From: Winogradskyella ludwigii
GTDB taxonomy: Bacteria; Bacteroidota; Bacteroidia; Flavobacteriales; Flavobacteriaceae
Assembly: GCF_013403985.1 (NCBI RefSeq)
Contig: NZ_JABFDF010000001.1
Coordinates: 806,001 to 870,000 of the forward strand
Length of the DNA stretch: 64,000 bases
Direction: 5' to 3'
Part shown: one piece after another, positions 8,943 to 15,136 of the stretch
Layout: each line of letters starts with the position of its first letter
Position numbering within the stretch: position 1 is the stretch's first letter
Notes under the pieces: generated by a model
Databases searched by the model: none
What the model was told of the DNA's origin: nothing
The model's input: only the letters and a program-made list of their open reading frames with translations
Position numbers and translations under genes: made by a program

Positions 8943-9440
8943 ATGGAACTATTTTTAGTGCTTATTGCACTCGTTTTAATGATTTTAGGCATTGTAGGTA
9001 GTTTTTTACCTGTATTACCTGGACCACTTACTAGTTGGGCTGGTCTTTTAGTACTTCATTTTACGGAAGGAGTAGAAATGAGTCAAACATTTTTAATTGT
9101 CACGCTTATAGTTGCTATTATTATATATGTATTGGATTATATTATTCCTGCCATAGGCACTAAACGTTTTGGTGGCAGCAAAGCCGGAATGATTGGTACA
9201 ACCATTGGCTTAATTATTGGTTTGCTATCTCCTATTCCTTTTGGAATTATAATTGGACCTTTTATTGGAGCGCTTATTGGTGAACTCATCAATGAAAATG
9301 ATATAAACAAAGCTCTAAAAGCAGCCTTTGGATCTTTTCTTGGTTTTATTGCATCTACCTTTTTAAAATTTATAGTTGCAATTGTTTATTTAGGCTTTTT
9401 TATTGTGAAATTATCTGAACACAACGCCAATTGGTACTAG
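8943..9440 (+). CDS. DUF456 family membrane protein
   Basis: A 165-residue, very hydrophobic protein with four to five membrane helices. The opening LMILGIVGSFLPVLPGPLTSWAG and the central GTKRFGGSKAGMIGTTIGLIIG are the family hallmarks of DUF456, glycine-rich membrane proteins of unknown function. It is divergent from the blaI-like gene with 118 bp between the starts; the operator at 8848-8887 lies 55 bp upstream of its ATG, so it might share that control. An intrinsic terminator follows at 9467-9497. Confidence 0.85.
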   Translation: MELFLVLIALVLMILGIVGSFLPVLPGPLTSWAGLLVLHFTEGVEMSQTFLIVTLIVAIIIYVLDYIIPAIGTKRFGGSKAGMIGTTIGLIIGLLSPIPFGIIIGPFIGALIGELINENDINKALKAAFGSFLGFIASTFLKFIVAIVYLGFFIVKLSEHNANWY

Positions 9441-9466
9441 TAAATCACAAATGATTAGAATTGAAA

Positions 9467-9497
9467 AAACCTAATCACAAAGAATGTGACTAGGTTT
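9467..9497. terminator. intrinsic terminator after DUF456 gene
   Basis: Hairpin AAACCTAATCAC / GTGACTAGGTTT with one mismatch and a 7-nt loop, flanked by A-rich and T-rich tracts, 27 bp after the DUF456 stop codon. Confidence 0.75.
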
Positions 9498-9595
9498 ATT
9501 TTCTTGCTATTAATTCAACAAATACTTAATAAGGGATTAATTAACTCTTGCTGATGGTGTAAAGATAAAGGAGATATTTAACTCTTTGCTGCGGA

Positions 9596-9651
9596 AAAAC
9601 CGTAAACCTACTGTGGTAAAACCGTAGTTTATATAATTCACAGTAGCTTTG
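9596..9651 (+). promoter_or_regulatory. direct repeats plus possible promoter pointing into the response regulator gene
   Basis: AAAACCGTA occurs twice (9596-9604 and 9618-9626), 22 bp apart start to start, i.e. two helical turns. A + strand box TAGCTTTG (TAnnTTTG type) lies at 9644-9651. An exact 8-bp inverted repeat CTACTGTG/CACAGTAG (9608-9615, 9639-9646) overlaps them. The spacing fits an activator-dependent promoter that would transcribe antisense to the response regulator gene. No transcript is proven. Confidence 0.3.
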
Positions 9652-9695
9652 AGCATTATTTTAAGGTGTAAAAAAGCAACATTATTACACTTTTA

Positions 9696-10364
9696 TTATA
9701 GAAAACCTTTTTCTCTTGCTTCTTTTAGTAGCGTTTCGTCTTTTCCGTCTTCTATACAGAACAAATTTTTAAGCTGCTTTTTTCTCTTTTCAATAGCGCT
9801 TGTAGAAATATCTATATATTCATTTAGACTTTTTGTTCTTACCCCTTGCGACAATAAATGCAAAATCTTTCTATTAATATCGTCTACATAAATATCACTA
9901 GAAATTGTTTTCTTTATATAATTACTTACCGTACTACTATAGTAAGGCGGTGAATTTAAAATTTGTTGAAAACCATCTGCTAATTCCATAGAGGTTAAAT
10001 CACTTTTAATAAGAAATCCGTCTGGGTTAATTTCCTTAATTATGTTGTGAATTCTGTAGGTTTCATTAAACATGGTAAGAATTACAATTTTAGCTCTTGG
10101 CATTAACCGTTTTGCTAATAATGCCAAATCTTCACCAGAAGCATATTTACCATCTTCTGATCCAGGTAAACTTATATCAAAAAAACAGACTTGATATGGA
10201 TATTTTTTTGCTGCACGCTCTATCATTAAAACTGCTGTATCACAATTATTTGCCGTCTCTATTTGAAGAATTTGATTCTCTTGTTTTGTCGCCATTAGAA
10301 CATTTTGATAGCCCTCAATTATAATGGGGTGGTCATCTACCATTAAAATGCTGATATGATTCAT
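9696..10364 (-). CDS. LuxR/NarL-type response regulator
   Basis: A 222-residue regulator with a receiver domain: acidic pair D10/D11, phospho-acceptor D63 (FFDISLPG), T97 and K120 (FLIKSD). It ends in a short helix-turn-helix of the LuxR type (ILHLLSQGVRTKSLNEYIDISTSAIEKRKKQL, residues ~166-198), where the usual second helix is slightly divergent. The kinase gene lies 81 bp upstream on the same strand and is the obvious partner. Targets are unknown; repeated motifs near 9596 and 13041 are candidates. The start ATG at 10364 gives a normal receiver N-terminus. Confidence 0.9.
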   Translation of the reverse strand: MNHISILMVDDHPIIIEGYQNVLMATKQENQILQIETANNCDTAVLMIERAAKKYPYQVCFFDISLPGSEDGKYASGEDLALLAKRLMPRAKIVILTMFNETYRIHNIIKEINPDGFLIKSDLTSMELADGFQQILNSPPYYSSTVSNYIKKTISSDIYVDDINRKILHLLSQGVRTKSLNEYIDISTSAIEKRKKQLKNLFCIEDGKDETLLKEAREKGFL

Positions 10365-10401
10365 GCGTTTAAGTTTATAGATTTTTTGATTGTTAATTAT
10401 C

Positions 10402-10433
10402 GTTTTGTGAATAAAAATAATTATTCACAAAAC
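10402..10433. repeat. intercistronic hairpin between kinase and regulator genes
   Basis: A perfect 13-bp inverted repeat GTTTTGTGAATAA / TTATTCACAAAAC with a 6-nt loop sits between the kinase stop (10446) and regulator start (10364). On the minus strand it is not followed by a T-run, so it is unlikely to be a simple terminator; it may affect mRNA stability or the kinase:regulator ratio. Confidence 0.7.
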
Positions 10434-10445
10434 ACTCGTCTTAAT

Positions 10446-12476
10446 TTACTCTTTTAAATAGGGAATCTTAACACTGACTAGTGTACCATTGTTGGTTTTA
10501 GACGAAAACGCAATTGCACCTTTAATATCTTCAACCCGAGATCTCATATTTTTTAGCCCAATACCTTTATTATTTTTTGAGGTATCAAAACCATCTCCAT
10601 CGTCTATAATATCCAAGCAAATTAAATCTTTTTCTAGTGAAATACTAATTTTAACAACTTTTGCATTGGCATGTTTAAAAATATTTTGCATCGACTCCTG
10701 GATGATTCTATAAATATTAATTTTTGATTTATTAGACACCAAATCCCAACTTATTTCATCTGTAAAATTGCATTCGTGCTCTAAATTATAAGCTCGAGTT
10801 TGATTTTCTACAAGTTCTTCTACAATATCAGTAAATCCAGAACCAGAAACAAAATCAGTATTTAACTCGTGAGATATCTTACGTATCTCTTGTTCAATGG
10901 TTTGAAGCTGACTGATATATTTTGCTCTCGTAAGCATAGCTTCTTTACCTTCATTAAAATTAATGCTATCTAAACTTAAACGCACTCCAAAAAGTCCTCC
11001 TAAAACACCATCATGTAATTCTTTTGATACTCTTGTTTTTTCCTTCGCTCTGGCTTCATCTACCTTATCTTGCTGCCCAAGCATAAGGTTGTAAATTTCT
11101 TCGTTTGCTTTTTGTTGTACTTGAATAAGCTTTAATTTTCTATTCTTTGCACGTTGAGAAATTAAGACATAAACTAGAATTGCTGTCACTAAAAGCCCTA
11201 TAGATAAGATTAATAAATAGAGATTTTCTTTAGATATTTGTTTGTTTTCTGCAACTAATTGATCCGTTTCTAATTCAATCCGAGCATATTTGTTTCTAAC
11301 ATTTCGTTCTACATACAACAAACTATCGGTAAGTTTTATATGTTCTTTTAGATAGCTTTTACCTTCATCACCTTCTTTTAATTCCGAAAGTAAAACCATG
11401 GATTCTAATAATATATCTATTGAAGATATACGTTTTGATAAATCGTAAGCCTTAACGGTATATTTTAAAGTAGAATCTCTAACTTCTAAATGCTTGTAGT
11501 ATTTTGATAAATCTATTGTAACCGCAAGTTTTGTAAGATCGTCATCAAGCTGATTACTTATTTCGTACGCCTCGTAAAACATGTTACTTATTTCATCATA
11601 ATCTTTTTGTCCTGCAAGTAGTTTAGTGTATGCAAGATTATCAATTATTAATGGATAAAATGTGGGATCCTCTTCTTCGTAAACAGGTCGTAATTCAATT
11701 AAATCATTAAAGACTTCAATCGCTTTTTCGTAATCATGTAACTTATTATAAACGTTGGCTTGGTTATGAAGTGAAATGGCTTTATTAAACACTCCATCCT
11801 GCATTGAATTGGCTATATGAATAGCTTTACTGTGATATTTTAAAGCTTCATTATACCTACCTAGCTTACTAGATAATTTTCCGAGCAGATCATTAACACT
11901 CCAAATATCATCTCTAATGGACTCAGTTTTTGGTAAGGTATTGAATAATTTTAATGCTTTTATTGCATTCTCTTCACTACTAATATAGACTTTATCTTCA
12001 ATTTGAATCGTAGCGATATAATAGTATATGGTGGCTACAAGTTCTGTATTCTCTAGTTTGTCATAATATTTTAATGCTCCTCTATAATAGTAATAAGCAC
12101 TATCATATTGAACATCATAAATATGCTTCGCAAGACCTATATTAAGATTAGCGACAGCTACTGCTAACGTATCAGATAATTTATTAGCGAGCTGTAGATT
12201 TTCTTTATTTTGTTGTTGCCATTTATTAGTCTCTCCCAATACATCGTATAACATACCTAAGTTTCTTCCACTAATAAGCACTGTACTATCTTGGGAGGTC
12301 TTTCGCGATAACCTGATTGCATTTTTTGCGTAAAAGAGCCTTAGTGTATCTGTAAGATTATCATCTAATGACAAGCTTCTTAAAGTATAAATACTATCTA
12401 ATTGACTCGAATGCTGACTTTGAGAAAATACACTTCCAAACAAGAATAAAAAAATGAAAGTAACAGCGATACGCAT
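10446..12476 (-). CDS. TPR sensor histidine kinase (HisKA_3 type)
   Basis: A 676-residue kinase: signal peptide (MRIAVTFIFLFLFGSVFSQ), about seven TPR-like helical hairpins that should lie in the periplasm (for example ALKYHSKAIHIANSM, DYEKAIEVFNDLIEL), one transmembrane helix near 420-440 (LYLLILSIGLLVTAILVYVL), a coiled coil, then the HisKA_3 box KELHDGVLGG with phospho-acceptor H488, and an ATPase domain with N-box IIQESMQNIFKHANA and G-box DDGDGFD. It probably senses a protein or peptide bound by the TPR region and phosphorylates the LuxR-type regulator downstream. A 57-residue secreted peptide gene lies directly upstream in the same direction. Confidence 0.92.
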   Translation of the reverse strand: MRIAVTFIFLFLFGSVFSQSQHSSQLDSIYTLRSLSLDDNLTDTLRLFYAKNAIRLSRKTSQDSTVLISGRNLGMLYDVLGETNKWQQQNKENLQLANKLSDTLAVAVANLNIGLAKHIYDVQYDSAYYYYRGALKYYDKLENTELVATIYYYIATIQIEDKVYISSEENAIKALKLFNTLPKTESIRDDIWSVNDLLGKLSSKLGRYNEALKYHSKAIHIANSMQDGVFNKAISLHNQANVYNKLHDYEKAIEVFNDLIELRPVYEEEDPTFYPLIIDNLAYTKLLAGQKDYDEISNMFYEAYEISNQLDDDLTKLAVTIDLSKYYKHLEVRDSTLKYTVKAYDLSKRISSIDILLESMVLLSELKEGDEGKSYLKEHIKLTDSLLYVERNVRNKYARIELETDQLVAENKQISKENLYLLILSIGLLVTAILVYVLISQRAKNRKLKLIQVQQKANEEIYNLMLGQQDKVDEARAKEKTRVSKELHDGVLGGLFGVRLSLDSINFNEGKEAMLTRAKYISQLQTIEQEIRKISHELNTDFVSGSGFTDIVEELVENQTRAYNLEHECNFTDEISWDLVSNKSKINIYRIIQESMQNIFKHANAKVVKISISLEKDLICLDIIDDGDGFDTSKNNKGIGLKNMRSRVEDIKGAIAFSSKTNNGTLVSVKIPYLKE

Positions 12477-12501
12477 TTAATCGAATTAATAATTAATCAA
12501 T

Positions 12502-12509
12502 CAAATATA
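12502..12509 (-). promoter_or_regulatory. -10 box of the histidine kinase gene
   Basis: TATATTTG on the minus strand, matching TAnnTTTG, 26 bp upstream of the kinase ATG. No clear TTG at the usual distance, so it may depend on an activator. Confidence 0.45.
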
Positions 12510-12569
12510 TGCTAAAATATCAAAACCATATTTTAATTATCACTTGGTTTGATACTAACTAAAAAAAGC

Positions 12570-12584
12570 CCACTCAATGAGTGG
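12570..12584 (-). terminator. terminator of the small peptide gene
   Basis: Hairpin CCACTC/GAGTGG with a 3-nt loop; on the minus strand it is followed by GCTTTTTTTAG. It lies 31 bp downstream of the peptide stop codon and separates it from the kinase gene. Confidence 0.7.
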
Positions 12585-12614
12585 ACTAATAATTAATAGC
12601 AAATAAATTATATA

Positions 12615-12788
12615 TTATGCTTGTGTTTTCAACTTGATTTTAGTCTTATCATGAGCCAAAAGGTCATAACTATTTTGTTCTTTGTAAGTAGGCTCGTCAT
12701 TATTAACTACAACCGTTTCTGATTGTACTCCAGATACAGTTAAAAATAAAACAGCTAGTAATGCGAAAGTAATTTTTAGGGTTTTCAT
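12615..12788 (-). CDS. 57-residue secreted peptide
   Basis: A short gene found by reading the minus strand: ATG at 12788, TAA at 12615-12617. The first ~23 residues (MKTLKITFALLAVLFLTVSG and VQS) are a textbook signal peptide; the predicted mature part of about 34 residues starts ETVVVNNDEPTYKEQ and ends KLKTQA, is polar, with no cysteine. I do not recognise the family. It has its own terminator (12570-12584) and a long hairpin-rich leader, and the next gene in the same direction is a histidine kinase with periplasmic TPRs. A role as ligand or modulator of that kinase is only a hypothesis. Coding status rests on the intact signal peptide, terminator and leader. Confidence 0.7.
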   Translation of the reverse strand: MKTLKITFALLAVLFLTVSGVQSETVVVNNDEPTYKEQNSYDLLAHDKTKIKLKTQA

Positions 12789-12810
12789 AAGTATTATTTT
12801 AAGGTTAAAA

Positions 12811-12864
12811 TTAGTTTATATCTAAATCGGCAACGCAAAGCGATACACCAAAAGGGAAAATCAT
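12811..12864 (-). CDS. possible 17-residue leader ORF
   Basis: In the leader of the 57-residue peptide gene there is an ATG-initiated frame MIFPFGVSLCVADLDIN that ends 22 bp before the peptide start. It could be a translated leader peptide; it could equally be chance. There is no other evidence for translation. Confidence 0.25.
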   Translation of the reverse strand: MIFPFGVSLCVADLDIN

Positions 12865-13009
12865 GGATTATTTACAATTTTAGGAGTAACCTAAAACGAT
12901 ACTAAAATTAAAACGAGGGACGTTTTTTAGACCAATTAAGATCTTATAGTAAAATGGATTAAATCTCTTTTTTTAAGCGTTTTTAAAACTTAAAAGAGAT
13001 GCAAATATA
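12865..13009 (-). promoter_or_regulatory. promoter box and hairpin-rich leader of the peptide gene
   Basis: TATATTTG (13002-13009, minus) is a good -10 box about 214 bp before the peptide ATG. The leader that follows holds three inverted repeats: ATCTCTTTT/AAAAGAGAT (12963-13000), AAAACG/CGTTTT (12910-12926) and TTTTAGG/CCTAAAA (12878-12896). Upstream of the box, on +, TCGGTAAAAC (13040-13049) and CCGTTAAAAT (13061-13070) form a loose repeat about 21 bp apart that resembles GGTAAAACCG at 9615-9624 near the regulator gene. Confidence 0.4.
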
Positions 13010-13172
13010 AATGTATTTATGACATTTCCTAATTAATCCTCGGTAAAACGACATTATTATCCGTTAAAATACAAAAACTATGTTCATAACTTGTTGAAAA
13101 CTCGGAGGTTAATTAACATTTTTACTTCGTATATTTTTTTAGTTTATAATTGGTATTCTATTCGGAAAACGC

Positions 13173-13214
13173 AAAAAAAAAGGTGCTACAAGAAATTGTA
13201 GCACCTTTTTTTTT
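13173..13214. terminator. strong bidirectional intrinsic terminator
   Basis: A perfect 10-bp stem AGGTGCTACA/TGTAGCACCT with a 6-nt loop, flanked by A8 on one side and T9 on the other. No protein gene ends here: on the minus strand it would end a transcript coming from tRNA-Asp or the structured segment at 13253-13395. Confidence 0.85.
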
Positions 13215-13252
13215 ACTCTCGATAACTATTATAGCCTATCTCATTTATAACA

Positions 13253-13395
13253 AAGTTGTGTAAGCTTAGCAAAACTAGCCAAAAACAAAAAAGCATCCCA
13301 ATCTTCTTATTCAGAAAGAAAGGAAAGCTTCTCATTGGATTACCAAATTGCTTTGGTAAACTACTTCCAAGATCTCTCTTGGAACAACACAACTT
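13253..13395 (-). ncRNA. candidate multi-branched structured RNA
   Basis: A 9-bp perfect stem (AAGTTGTGT at 13253-13261 with ACACAACTT at 13387-13395) encloses several hairpins: two perfect 8-bp stems with 4-nt loops (TTACCAAA/TTTGGTAA, 13340-13359; TTCCAAGA/TCTTGGAA, 13365-13384), a 5-bp stem with one bulge (13264-13279) and a weaker CCAAT/ATTGG pair (13298-13338). A strong terminator follows 39 bp downstream on the minus strand. It matches no RNA class I can name. Strand is inferred from the terminator and the neighbouring tRNA; it may be made by read-through from tRNA-Asp. It could also be a decayed mobile element. Confidence 0.35.
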
Positions 13396-13412
13396 CTTTA
13401 TATCGCTAAAAA

Positions 13413-13434
13413 AAGCCTCAATTTCTTGAAGCTT
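13413..13434 (-). terminator. terminator after tRNA-Asp
   Basis: Hairpin AAGCCTCAA/TTGAAGCTT (one mismatch, 4-nt loop) 17 bp downstream of the tRNA 3' end, followed on the minus strand by a run of seven T. Confidence 0.7.
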
Positions 13435-13450
13435 CTTTTTGCAATTTTAG

Positions 13451-13524
13451 CGGTCTGGACGGGACTCGAACCCGCGACCTTCGCCGTGACAGGGCGACAT
13501 TCTAACCAACTGAACTACCAGACC
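13451..13524 (-). tRNA. tRNA-Asp(GTC)
   Basis: The minus strand folds into a full cloverleaf: acceptor GGTCTGG/CCAGACC, D-arm GTTC..TTAGAAT region, anticodon stem TCGCC/GGCGA with loop CTGTCAC (anticodon GTC), and T-arm GCGGG-TTCGAGT-CCCGT. The discriminator base is G, an identity element for tRNA-Asp. The 3' CCA is not encoded (CTA follows), so it must be added after transcription. Length 74 nt. Confidence 0.97.
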
Positions 13525-13589
13525 GTTGCTTAATTGCGAGTGCAAATATACACAGCTTTTTGAATATGACAAACAAAAAACAAAAAAAA

Positions 13590-14519
13590 TTAAATAAATT
13601 TTTGTCGCTCCACCATATAGGCTGTTAAGACACTATTGAAACCAGCATTAATATCGGCTTCAACATATTTAATTCGGTATTGTCCACACCTTATTTTTAA
13701 GTTTGTAAAGTATTCTTTTACAGCTTTTTCGTAGTTATCTTTAACGTTATCTGCGTACAAATTAATATGGTCTCCGGTCTCGACATCGATAAAACGTTTT
13801 GGTCTATTATCAAAATCAAAATTTTGTTCTTTTTCTTTATCAAAAACATGAAATAAGACCACTTCATGTTTATTATGCTTTAAATGTCGAAGTGCTTCAA
13901 ACAGTTTTTCATCATTTTCTGACGTTTGAAACATATCCGTAAAAACAAAGATTAATGATCTACGATGAATTTTTTCTGCAATTTGATGCAAATACTTATA
14001 AGTCTCTGTTGTTTTTGTCTCTAGTTTAGAAACTACAGCATCACTTAATTTATGCAAAAGCATTTGATGATGACGTTCGCTCCCCTTCTCTGGCGAATAG
14101 AAATTATAAGTATCACTATAAATACTTAAACCTACAGCATCGCGTTGCTTTTTAAGAATATGCATTAATGAAGCACTTGCTAAAGCCGAAAATGCCACCT
14201 TATTAAGATTACCAAGAGATGTACCAGCCGTTTCTGGATAATGCATAGAACTACTGTTGTCTAAGATAATATGGCAACGTAAATTGGTTTCCTCATCATA
14301 ACGTTTCGTATATAAACGATCTGTTCTTGCATAGAGCTTCCAATCTATATGTTTAGTGCTCTCACCAGGATTGTAAACCTTATGCTCTGCAAACTCGGCA
14401 GAGAACCCGTGAAACGGACTCTTATGCATACCAGCAATAAAGCCTTCAACGACTTGCTTCGCTAATAATTCTAGGTTTTTAAAACCTCCTGTTTTATTCA
14501 GTTCTTGTTGTAAATCCAT
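13590..14519 (-). CDS. DUF58 domain protein
   Basis: A 309-residue soluble protein with the DUF58 signature: FAEHKVYNPGESTKHIDWKL region (about 42-62) and then a von Willebrand A-like fold with a MIDAS motif DNSSSM (D87, S89, S91). DUF58 proteins usually accompany MoxR-type AAA ATPases and VWA proteins in envelope or metal-related chaperone operons. Here no MoxR gene is adjacent; the upstream neighbour is trxA, separated by a terminator. Function therefore cannot be pinned down from context. The last residues run close to tRNA-Asp (65 bp away). Confidence 0.88.
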   Translation of the reverse strand: MDLQQELNKTGGFKNLELLAKQVVEGFIAGMHKSPFHGFSAEFAEHKVYNPGESTKHIDWKLYARTDRLYTKRYDEETNLRCHIILDNSSSMHYPETAGTSLGNLNKVAFSALASASLMHILKKQRDAVGLSIYSDTYNFYSPEKGSERHHQMLLHKLSDAVVSKLETKTTETYKYLHQIAEKIHRRSLIFVFTDMFQTSENDEKLFEALRHLKHNKHEVVLFHVFDKEKEQNFDFDNRPKRFIDVETGDHINLYADNVKDNYEKAVKEYFTNLKIRCGQYRIKYVEADINAGFNSVLTAYMVERQKFI

Positions 14520-14534
14520 GAGTTACCGAAACTA

Positions 14535-14564
14535 AAAAAGGTTTGCCGTATAGGCAAACCTTTT
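14535..14564 (-). terminator. terminator after trxA
   Basis: Perfect stem AAAGGTTTGCC/GGCAAACCTTT with a 6-nt loop, flanked by A and T runs, 22 bp downstream of the trxA stop codon. Confidence 0.85.
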
Positions 14565-14586
14565 ATCATTTCTTTTAGAGTATTGA

Positions 14587-14904
14587 CTATAAAAGTCCGT
14601 CAATAGCGTCTGAATAAGCTTTCTTAGGTGCAACTCCAACTTGGCGTCCAACAACTTCTCCGCCTTGAAAAACCAAAACAGTAGGGATGTTTCTAACACC
14701 ATATTTAGCAGCAAATTCTTGGTTTGCATCAACATCAACCTTACCAACTACAGCTTTACCTTCGTATTCTGTACTGATTTCGTCAATGATTGGTCCAACC
14801 ATACGACAAGGTCCACACCAAGCAGCCCAAAAATCAACCATTACTGGCTTGTCACTTTTTAATACTGTCTCTTCAAAATTTGCATCTGTGATTTCTAATG
14901 CCAT
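14587..14904 (-). CDS. trxA: thioredoxin
   Basis: A 105-residue cytoplasmic thioredoxin with the redox motif WCGPC (C30, C33), the conserved D24 buried acid, cis-proline in NIPTVLVF and GVAPK near the end. It reduces protein disulfides and feeds ribonucleotide reductase and peroxiredoxins. Length and motif order match canonical TrxA with no signal peptide. It is flanked by its own promoter box and terminator, so it is likely monocistronic. Confidence 0.97.
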   Translation of the reverse strand: MALEITDANFEETVLKSDKPVMVDFWAAWCGPCRMVGPIIDEISTEYEGKAVVGKVDVDANQEFAAKYGVRNIPTVLVFQGGEVVGRQVGVAPKKAYSDAIDGLL

Positions 14905-14966
14905 AATATTTATTTTTTAAATGTATTGTACTTCGTTTTTTAACTATCACTTTATGGATAGTAGTA

Positions 14967-14974
14967 CAAAATTA
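14967..14974 (-). promoter_or_regulatory. -10 box upstream of trxA
   Basis: TAATTTTG on the minus strand fits TAnnTTTG, 63 bp upstream of the trxA ATG. The TTG element is not at an ideal distance. Confidence 0.4.
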
Positions 14975-15109
14975 GTCAAAATATTTCGCAAACCTTACAA
15001 TGCCTGTATATGTTTTGGTTATAGCCTTATAGAGGGCTTATATGTTATCTTATTTGGGCACAACCAAATAAAGGATAACAGCTTTCAATTAAAGCTTCTA
15101 ATTATTATT

Positions 15110-15133
15110 AAGATTCCTCCTTTCTCAGGAATT
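15110..15133. repeat. short inverted repeat (ATTCCTGC family), copy b
   Basis: AAGATTCCT..AGGAATT palindrome ending 3 bp from the dnaE stop codon; same orientation as copies a, c, d and e. Confidence 0.6.
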
Positions 15134-15136
15134 GAA

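Noticed and set aside
13081..13100. Two DnaA-box-like 9-mers (TGTTCATAA, TGTTGAAAA) in an AT-rich gene-free region, possible oriC
   Set aside because: Only two boxes, each with two mismatches, no dnaA nearby and no further cluster. GC skew over the whole genome would be needed; here it looks like chance.
14532..14747. 71-codon minus frame overlapping trxA
   Set aside because: It lies in another frame of trxA and spans its terminator hairpin; a shadow of the real gene.
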